Part shown: positions 58,759 to 64,000 of the stretch, in pieces
Layout: every line of letters starts with the position of its first letter
Position numbering within the stretch: position 1 is the stretch's first letter
Assembly (NCBI GenBank): GCA_023485295.1
Contig: JAMCZQ010000005.1
Span: forward strand, 1-64,000
DNA length: 64,000 nt
Source: Candidatus Marsarchaeota archaeon
Lineage (GTDB): Archaea; Micrarchaeota; Micrarchaeia; Micrarchaeales; Micrarchaeaceae
Reading direction: 5' to 3'
Program-made: the position numbers and the translations under genes
The notes under the pieces: model-generated
What the model was told of the DNA's origin: nothing
What the model saw: only the letters and a program-made list of their open reading frames with translations
Databases searched by the model: none

Positions 58759-60048
58759 ATGCTCGGAAAGATAGGCGCAGAATGGGGCGCACTGAAGTCT
58801 GTCGCAGTTCACAGGCCAGGAATGGAGATGGCGCTTGGACTGCTCGATCCTGAGGCGTCGCTCTACGAAAGAGCTTTCAACGCAGATGAGGCGGCAGCTG
58901 AGCACGGGCATTTTGAGCGCGTGCTAAAGGAGCAGTTCAATGTAAAAGTAATAGACTTAAGGGACGAAATAATAAGGCTCGCGAATTCCAACAGCAAGTA
59001 TATGGACATGCTTATTGCTGAAGCCATGCACGCCGTAAAATATATAGGCAGCGGAAGGCGCATCGATGATGCAAGAAGGTTTGCAAGGCTCAATTGGCGC
59101 CAATACGGCCCGGGCTATTTTTTCAACATGCTGCTGATAAGGCCGGTAATCAGGCTCAGGGCGCAATCCGGTTCTGAGCGCATGCGCATAGATGTTGCAA
59201 ACCCCTTGTCGAACTTATATTTTATGAGAGACCAGCAGCTTGTTACGCCCAATGGCCTTTTCATCTCAAAAATGGCTACGGAGCAGAGAAGAGAAGAGCC
59301 AGGCGTAACTACGCTGCTCTGGAGAATGCTGGGCCTTCCTGTAGCAGGACGTGCCTCAGGCAAGGCAGTCATAGAAGGAGGCGACTACATGCCTATGAAG
59401 AAGTTCGCGCTCGTGGGCATAGGCACGCGCACCAATGAGCAGGGGGCAAGGCAGCTAATGTCTTCATGCGTAGGATTCGATGAAATAGCAGTCGTAAGGC
59501 AGCCCGACTTTAGTTTGCTCCCTCATGGCGCGCAGTATCGCATGCTGAACATGCACCTTGACACATACTTCAATGTAGCAAGCAGCTCTACGGCCGTAGG
59601 CTCGGAGGCGCTGCTCAAGAGCGCAAGGGTAAGCGTTTATTTTAAGGAAGGCCGTGCATACAGAAAGGAAAAGGATAGCACGAACCTTTTCGATTACATT
59701 AGGGGGAAAGGCTTTGACGTAATAAACCTTTCTGCATTGGAGCAGCTTTCCTATGCATCAAACTTCCTTTGCATAAGGGACGGGCTCATACTTTCAATAG
59801 ATTCAAACAAGGTTGCAGGGCTCACAGTCCGGGCTATAGCCGAAAAGGTTAAGGAGGACAAAAGGTATGAACGCCTTTATAGGGAAGTTAGAAGGGAGTA
59901 TTCCAAAATTGGGAACTCGCGGCTGTTCCCGGAAAATAAATCCCTTAAGGAATACGGGATAGAGCATTACGATGTTGCCCTTGAAAACCTTACTGGAGGA
60001 TTCGGCGGAGCGCATTGCATGACTGCAGCATTAGAGAGATCCGCATGA
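58759..60048 (+). CDS. arcA: Arginine deiminase
   Basis: Hydrolyses arginine to citrulline and ammonia, the first step of the arginine deiminase pathway. It has 429 residues of the pentein fold. Catalytic and binding residues: Arg157-Asp158 in YFMRDQ, Glu206 and Asp209 in EGGDYMP, His266 in MHLDTYFN and the nucleophile Cys420 in GGFGGAHCM. GGTG lies four bases before the ATG. Carbamate kinase, the third enzyme of the pathway, is 0.6 kb downstream on the other strand. Ornithine carbamoyltransferase and an arginine/ornithine exchanger are not seen in the window. Confidence 0.95.
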   Translation: MLGKIGAEWGALKSVAVHRPGMEMALGLLDPEASLYERAFNADEAAAEHGHFERVLKEQFNVKVIDLRDEIIRLANSNSKYMDMLIAEAMHAVKYIGSGRRIDDARRFARLNWRQYGPGYFFNMLLIRPVIRLRAQSGSERMRIDVANPLSNLYFMRDQQLVTPNGLFISKMATEQRREEPGVTTLLWRMLGLPVAGRASGKAVIEGGDYMPMKKFALVGIGTRTNEQGARQLMSSCVGFDEIAVVRQPDFSLLPHGAQYRMLNMHLDTYFNVASSSTAVGSEALLKSARVSVYFKEGRAYRKEKDSTNLFDYIRGKGFDVINLSALEQLSYASNFLCIRDGLILSIDSNKVAGLTVRAIAEKVKEDKRYERLYREVRREYSKIGNSRLFPENKSLKEYGIEHYDVALENLTGGFGGAHCMTAALERSA

Positions 60049-60092
60049 ATTGGCAATGTTTTGTAAAGATATGCGCAATGAAGACCAAAAAG

Positions 60093-60103
60093 TTTTATAA
60101 AAG
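60093..60103 (+). promoter_or_regulatory. Probable TATA box of the Rossmann-like gene
   Basis: TTTTATAAAAG is centred about 29 bases before the ATG at 60127, predicting an almost leaderless transcript and excluding a start at 60103. Confidence 0.45.
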
Positions 60104-60126
60104 TGCTGCGAAAGAGTAATGATATC

Positions 60127-60633
60127 ATGCCTAAAGGAAAAAATATAGGTAATTTTTTAAAGTCAGAATTCGACTATCTGAAGAACGAACGCATATTTTT
60201 GGCTGGAAAGAAAGCGGATGTTGCAGAAGCAGTCGGCTATTTCCAAAAAAACAAAAGCGGCGTGAGGCTTACCATATTATGCCAGGGCAAGGCGGATCTC
60301 GTTTACTATCTCAAGACTTTGCGGAACCAGAACAACTTGAGGTATATGCTGGCAAAGCTCGGATACATAAATATGGATGACGGCGAATTCAACATAGTTT
60401 TCTATTTTGTGGACGTGCCTAAAATAGCTGACAAAGAGCGAAAGGCGACACTGGCAGACATATACACGCTTCTTAAGCCCAGCGGCATCGCGATAGTTTT
60501 TGGAAAAGGCGTTGAGAAGGCAAAGACAAAGCTGATAAACGCCAGGTTTGAAGATTACGAATTCGAGGAGTACAACGGCACGAAGTACCTGAAGCTGGTT
60601 AAGGTAAGCGATACCGATATTCTGCCGCAATAG
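60127..60633 (+). CDS. Rossmann-like protein, function unknown
   Basis: 168 residues with alternating strands and helices: RIFLAGKKADVAEAVGYF, VRLTILCQG, FNIVFYFVDVP, a TLLKPSGIAIVFG strand-turn that recalls class I methyltransferases, and a final beta strand. The SAM-binding glycine loop is not convincing. It lies between arginine deiminase and carbamate kinase but is likely separate from them because each has its own promoter or strand. No family assigned. Confidence 0.65.
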   Translation: MPKGKNIGNFLKSEFDYLKNERIFLAGKKADVAEAVGYFQKNKSGVRLTILCQGKADLVYYLKTLRNQNNLRYMLAKLGYINMDDGEFNIVFYFVDVPKIADKERKATLADIYTLLKPSGIAIVFGKGVEKAKTKLINARFEDYEFEEYNGTKYLKLVKVSDTDILPQ

Positions 60634-60648
60634 CTGCAGGATTCATTG

Positions 60649-61569
60649 CTATGGCCTTATGGCAGTTCCAGACCTGCCTGCTGAAATTTCTTCGAGTTTC
60701 TCTAGGGCGCCTATCCTTGCAATCCTTCCAGTGGAGCTTGCAAACCTTATGCATGCCTCCAGCTTTGGCCTTATCGTGCCGTTTTCAAGCCTGCCGAGCA
60801 ATGCCTTTGCATCACGAACGTTTATTTCGCGTATGATGCTTGAACGGTCCGGGAAATTGCCGTACAATGCCTCTGCTTCTGTCAATATTATGAGCTCGTC
60901 AACATTTACATTGACCGCTATTAAAGCGCTAGTGGCGTCCTTGTCTATCACGCCATCAAAGCCTTTGTACCATTTCCCAGATTTTAAAACAGGGATGCCT
61001 CCTCCGCCGCCGCATATAACAAGGCGATTTTGCTTGGCACTTTCTCGTATTGCGTCCATTTCAAGCACACTTACAGGTTTCGGGGATGGCACAACCATCC
61101 GGTAGCTGCCCTTTTCCTTTACATAACTGAATTTTCTGAACTTGAGCTCCTTCTCCAGCTCTGCTTTTGAATAGTAGGGCCCTATCTGCTTTGAGGGATT
61201 AGCGATTGCTGGATCGTCCTTGCGCACTACTGCATGTGTTACTATGACTTCCGAAGTCATGCCGATATCTTTCAGCAGCGGATCCATCGAGTAAGCCAGT
61301 ATTGAACCTATATAAGCCTGGGTCTCTGCGGTAAGTATGTGCAGCGGCAGGCTTGGCATGTACCTGCTTGCATGCTTGTTCCTTATCAGCTCATCGCCCA
61401 CTTGCGGCCCGTTGCCATGCGTGAGTATGACCTTGTGCCCTTCTTTCTTTATGAATTTCGATATCAATGATGCAGTAGCCTTTGCATTTTTCATGTGCGT
61501 TTCGAAATCAGGGCTTTCGCCTTTCTTTAGCAATGCGTTGCCTCCGACTGCGATAAGTATGTTCTTCAA
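60649..61569 (-). CDS. arcC: Carbamate kinase
   Basis: Makes ATP from carbamoyl phosphate and ADP, the energy-yielding last step of the arginine deiminase pathway. It has 306 residues from the TTG at 61569 behind GGTGCT, giving the family N-terminus KNILIAVGGNAL. THGNGPQVG, VICGGGGGIPV, DGVIDKDATSALIA and ILTEAEALYGNF are hallmark motifs of the amino-acid kinase fold. It converges with the Rossmann-like gene. With arcA nearby the pathway is partly reconstructed. Confidence 0.95.
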   Translation of the reverse strand: MKNILIAVGGNALLKKGESPDFETHMKNAKATASLISKFIKKEGHKVILTHGNGPQVGDELIRNKHASRYMPSLPLHILTAETQAYIGSILAYSMDPLLKDIGMTSEVIVTHAVVRKDDPAIANPSKQIGPYYSKAELEKELKFRKFSYVKEKGSYRMVVPSPKPVSVLEMDAIRESAKQNRLVICGGGGGIPVLKSGKWYKGFDGVIDKDATSALIAVNVNVDELIILTEAEALYGNFPDRSSIIREINVRDAKALLGRLENGTIRPKLEACIRFASSTGRIARIGALEKLEEISAGRSGTAIRP

Positions 61570-61831
61570 TGTAGCACCCGTATACCTTATTGAAAGCAAA
61601 TCCAAAGCTTAAATATGTTGCACACGAATCATAGGTTATAATATCAGAAAGAAATCTGGGCCTGTTGCAGCAGTGCATTGCAAATTGCCCTTAGCAGTCT
61701 GCAATTGGCCTGCTTTGCTAATGCTTTTACGGCGAAAAACCTAACAAAAACCTAACCCTTTCGGAATCTTAATTAATATAGGCGTTACAAAATACAAGTG
61801 CTGAATAGCAAATGCAAAATTGGTGTGACTT

Positions 61832-62551
61832 ATGTCAAAGACTTTTGGCACAAAAAACAGGATAATCAAATTACTGAAGGAAAAGCCCATGACAATTACC
61901 GAGATTAGCGAAGTGCTGGGGCTTTCAAAAGCGACAGTAAGCCAGCATATGTCGGAATTGGAGAGCATGTCGATGATAGAGCAGGTAGACAATTCGCACT
62001 TCAAGAAGGTAAAATTCTACAAGCTGCCAAATGCAGGCAGCCATGTTATAGAGCAAAAAAACGGCGGCGCCAGATTCAGAGGCATCGTACTGCCGCTGAT
62101 ACTTGCAATAGCTGTGGTGGCAGTGCTCGCTGCTGCAATTCTTCAAAATTCCGGCACGCAGGTGCGCATTCTTCCTGCCGAGAATGTCACGCCAGTTGCA
62201 AGCACCGCGCCAATCGGGGAAGCATGCCCTATGATAATCGCTTTTACAAATGGAACCCATGCAAACGAATCGCTCTTGAATAGCATAGTTTCAGGGATTG
62301 CATCAGGTTCGCAATGCAGCCTTGCATACCTCAGCGGCAATAGGATAGGAAACCTGAATTATACCTCGTCAAATGGCACCGTATATGTTCCTGAGCTTAG
62401 GTACAGGTATACAATAAACCAGACGAACATAGCGAATTTGAAGGCAGCAGTTGATGAGGGATTTTGTGGCGATTTGAAAGCATTGGCATTCTTTGGGATA
62501 AATTACACCGAACCTGCGGGATTGGTGTGCAAGGCAAGCATATATTCCTAA
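61832..62551 (+). CDS. Membrane-anchored ArsR-type regulator with an outer domain
   Basis: 239 residues. Residues 1-75 form an ArsR-like winged helix (RIIKLLKEKPMTITEISEVL, then GLSKATVSQHMSELE as recognition helix). A single membrane helix spans about 87-106. About 130 residues follow outside, with four Cys and several N-glycosylation sites. The layout is that of a one-component membrane regulator that senses something outside and binds DNA inside. No known target; it sits alone between arcC and metK. GGTGTGA precedes the ATG. Confidence 0.8.
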   Translation: MSKTFGTKNRIIKLLKEKPMTITEISEVLGLSKATVSQHMSELESMSMIEQVDNSHFKKVKFYKLPNAGSHVIEQKNGGARFRGIVLPLILAIAVVAVLAAAILQNSGTQVRILPAENVTPVASTAPIGEACPMIIAFTNGTHANESLLNSIVSGIASGSQCSLAYLSGNRIGNLNYTSSNGTVYVPELRYRYTINQTNIANLKAAVDEGFCGDLKALAFFGINYTEPAGLVCKASIYS

Positions 62552-62594
62552 AACGTATTTGGATGTGCTGCATTTGGCTACTGCACGCATGCAA

Positions 62595-63791
62595 TTAGAA
62601 CATGCTGTGCTTGCCTGCGGCAATCTCCTGTGTCAGGTACGCAATGTTGTCAAGGCTCTCATCTGCCAGGTCATACACCTTTTTCCTTAGCACATCGACA
62701 TCCTCTGGCTTATCTGTGTAAAGCTTTATGTCAAGGTGTTTCGGATCGTCTATCTTCCTGCCTATCTGCGACACTATGGAAACATTGCATTCCTTGACCT
62801 GCGGGTAATTGTGAACTATGTCATTGGCTATCTCGTTTGAAAGAATGCTGTATATTTTCCCTATGTGGTTGATCGGGTTCTTGCCGGCCGCAGCCTCAAG
62901 GCTCATGTGGCGGAACGGCGTTATGAGCCCATTCACTCTATTGCCTCTGCCTACAGACCCATCGTCGCCTGCCTCGCAGCTTAGCCCTGACTTGGTAATG
63001 TAAACCTTGCCATCGTGGCTGTCGCCGTTGTTTATGACCACGTTCACTTCCGTGCCTGAAAGCTTCTTTGCAAAATCCATGACCTCTTTTCTTACAAGGT
63101 CCTTCTGCCTTTCGTAATCTTCCATATCTTTTACGTATTGTGCTACAAATGCTATTGCTATAGTAAGAGTAAGCTCTGTGCCGTCGCGCACGGCCATTAT
63201 CTTTATATCCTCTCCTGTTGACGGATATTTTTTCTTGAATTCTGGGCTGTTCAGCATCTTTTCCGTTTCTAGAACCAGCCTTTCCGTAGAGGTAAACGGC
63301 GCAAAACCTATGCCGAAAGAAGTATCATTGGCAAGAGGCACATCAACGCTCCTTTCAAATATCTCGCTTAAATCGGCAGAGCCCTTGACAATCTTTGATT
63401 GCATTATTACCTCGTTATCGATATCAAGGAATCTTGTATGCTTCTTTAGGTAGTTTGCTGCAGCGCTCAGGGCTATGTTGTCTACGTCTATGCTGATGCC
63501 TTTGTATTCTCTAACGGCCCTTCCTGCAAGAATCACCTCTATCGGCCTTGTTATCTTGCCCGAGCCAAATGCAACTTCAGAGGAACCTCCGACTATAAGC
63601 CCTTTATCGACATTGTGGTGGAGTATCTTGCCGGTGGAATTTATGTACTCGTTTGACAGCTCTACGCTAATGTTTTCCATAATGCCGTCAATCAGGCTGT
63701 CCGGATGGCCTAAACCTTTTCTCTCCACGTATTCTACCGGCTGTTCTGATACAGGTTTTGAAACGTTTGGTGTTATTCTGATATTCTTCAT
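62595..63791 (-). CDS. S-adenosylmethionine synthetase, archaeal type
   Basis: Makes S-adenosylmethionine from methionine and ATP, feeding the methyltransferases and radical-SAM enzymes in this window. It has 398 residues, close to the family length, matching the archaeal MAT family, not bacterial Met[19 protein letters not shown] at the start, [34 protein letters not shown] and [15 protein letters not shown]. The ATG at 63791 follows GTGGT; the 40 codons before it are not conserved-looking. It ends 43 bases from the convergent regulator gene. Confidence 0.96.
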   Translation of the reverse strand: MKNIRITPNVSKPVSEQPVEYVERKGLGHPDSLIDGIMENISVELSNEYINSTGKILHHNVDKGLIVGGSSEVAFGSGKITRPIEVILAGRAVREYKGISIDVDNIALSAAANYLKKHTRFLDIDNEVIMQSKIVKGSADLSEIFERSVDVPLANDTSFGIGFAPFTSTERLVLETEKMLNSPEFKKKYPSTGEDIKIMAVRDGTELTLTIAIAFVAQYVKDMEDYERQKDLVRKEVMDFAKKLSGTEVNVVINNGDSHDGKVYITKSGLSCEAGDDGSVGRGNRVNGLITPFRHMSLEAAAGKNPINHIGKIYSILSNEIANDIVHNYPQVKECNVSIVSQIGRKIDDPKHLDIKLYTDKPEDVDVLRKKVYDLADESLDNIAYLTQEIAAGKHSMF

Positions 63792-63910
63792 TTTACCACT
63801 TCTGAAGATGCATGAGCATTTACAGTAGCTTATAATAAAAGAAAGGAATAAAGGGGGGTGGCTAAACAAATTTTTACACTGATAAAATTGTTGATGTTGA
63901 TATACCAGCA

Positions 63911-64000
63911 TCAGCGCCTGCTTATTTGCAGTATCTTGTCAAGCAGCTCTGCCTCCTCGCCGTTCAGCAGGCTTGAGAACTCTCCCTTGAGCAGTTTGGC
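63911..64000 (-). CDS. 3' end of a gene continuing beyond the window
   Basis: The minus-strand frame enters at the right edge and ends with a TGA at 63913-63911, giving the last 29 residues, which end in LLDKILQISRR. The helical, Leu/Glu-rich tail with FSSLLNGEEAELLDKIL resembles the C-terminal helix of MarR-type regulators, but 29 residues are too few to decide. Confidence 0.5.
   Translation of the reverse strand, partial: AKLLKGEFSSLLNGEEAELLDKILQISRR

Noticed and set aside
58636..58911. N-terminal extension of the two-repeat protein up to 58911
   Set aside because: It runs antisense through the start of arginine deiminase and past a TATA-like box; its composition is unlike the rest of the protein.

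Overview
The window is a dense stretch of archaeal chromosome. It carries the split archaeal RNA polymerase genes (rpoH, rpoB2, rpoB1, rpoA1, rpoA2), TFB, Spt5, archaeal uL11, a proteasome beta subunit, Sm-like protein, GatD/GatE, the archaeal type S-adenosylmethionine synthetase, geranylgeranylglyceryl phosphate synthase (ether lipids), NreA, RFC small subunit and the KH/beta-CASP ribonuclease aCPSF1. Short intergenic gaps, many GGTGAT-like ribosome binding sites, frequent TTG starts, class III (type IV pilin-like) signal peptides with a TYGW membrane segment and intermediate base composition together suggest a small-genome DPANN archaeon of the Micrarchaeota (ARMAN) kind. This placement is inference from gene content; no 16S rRNA is in the window.

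Layout. 1-4.8 kb: aCPSF1 (cut by the window edge), proteasome beta, a TRAM protein, TFB with an unusual AT-hook, and a PRC-barrel protein. 5-7.5 kb: hydrolase, dCTP deaminase, tRNA-Glu and a small AT-rich island whose far end carries a copy of the tRNA-Glu 3' end. 7.7-14.6 kb: tRNA methylthiotransferase, GatD, GatE, Xaa-Pro dipeptidase, NreA. 14.6-16.6 kb: three unrecognised genes, one resembling a nucleotidyltransferase. 16.6-21.8 kb: a cytochrome bd oxidase operon with a third 7-helix membrane protein, an EF-Tu domain-2 protein and an alkaline-phosphatase-fold enzyme. 21.8-26.7 kb: tRNA-Val, RNase Z, an NFACT protein lacking its C-terminal half, GGGP synthase, an epimerase-like SDR and a proline-dehydrogenase-like protein. 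27-29.6 kb: two helical/coiled-coil proteins facing each other. 29.7-35.9 kb: EndoIII-like glycosylase, uL11, Spt5, Trm5-like methyltransferase, HtpX, ScpA, ScpB, cobalamin adenosyltransferase, thymidylate kinase. 36-39.1 kb: two large secreted or surface proteins. 39.1-46.7 kb: an intron-containing tRNA-Ala, Sm-like protein and the RNA polymerase operon. 46.7-49.8 kb: an AT-rich zone with a possible 7-codon gene, a possible structured RNA, Lrp-like proteins and a CYTH protein. 50-56.8 kb: a Nudix hydrolase, two M13 metallopeptidase paralogues, one of them bracketed by two tRNA-Pro copies, a LOG-like and a phosphoribosyltransferase-like protein. 56.9-64 kb: RFC small subunit, a two-repeat beta protein, arginine deiminase, a Rossmann-like protein, carbamate kinase, a membrane-anchored ArsR-like regulator, S-adenosylmethionine synthetase and the tail of one more gene.

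Together the genes describe an information-processing core (transcription, tRNA maturation and charging, DNA replication and repair), an aerobic terminal oxidase, and two of the three steps of the arginine deiminase pathway, which would yield ATP from arginine. The parts that deserve a second look are the tRNA-associated islands, the T-loop intron, the short AT-rich region at 46.8-48.9 kb and several domain-architecture oddities. All assignments rest on reading motifs by eye; no database search was run.
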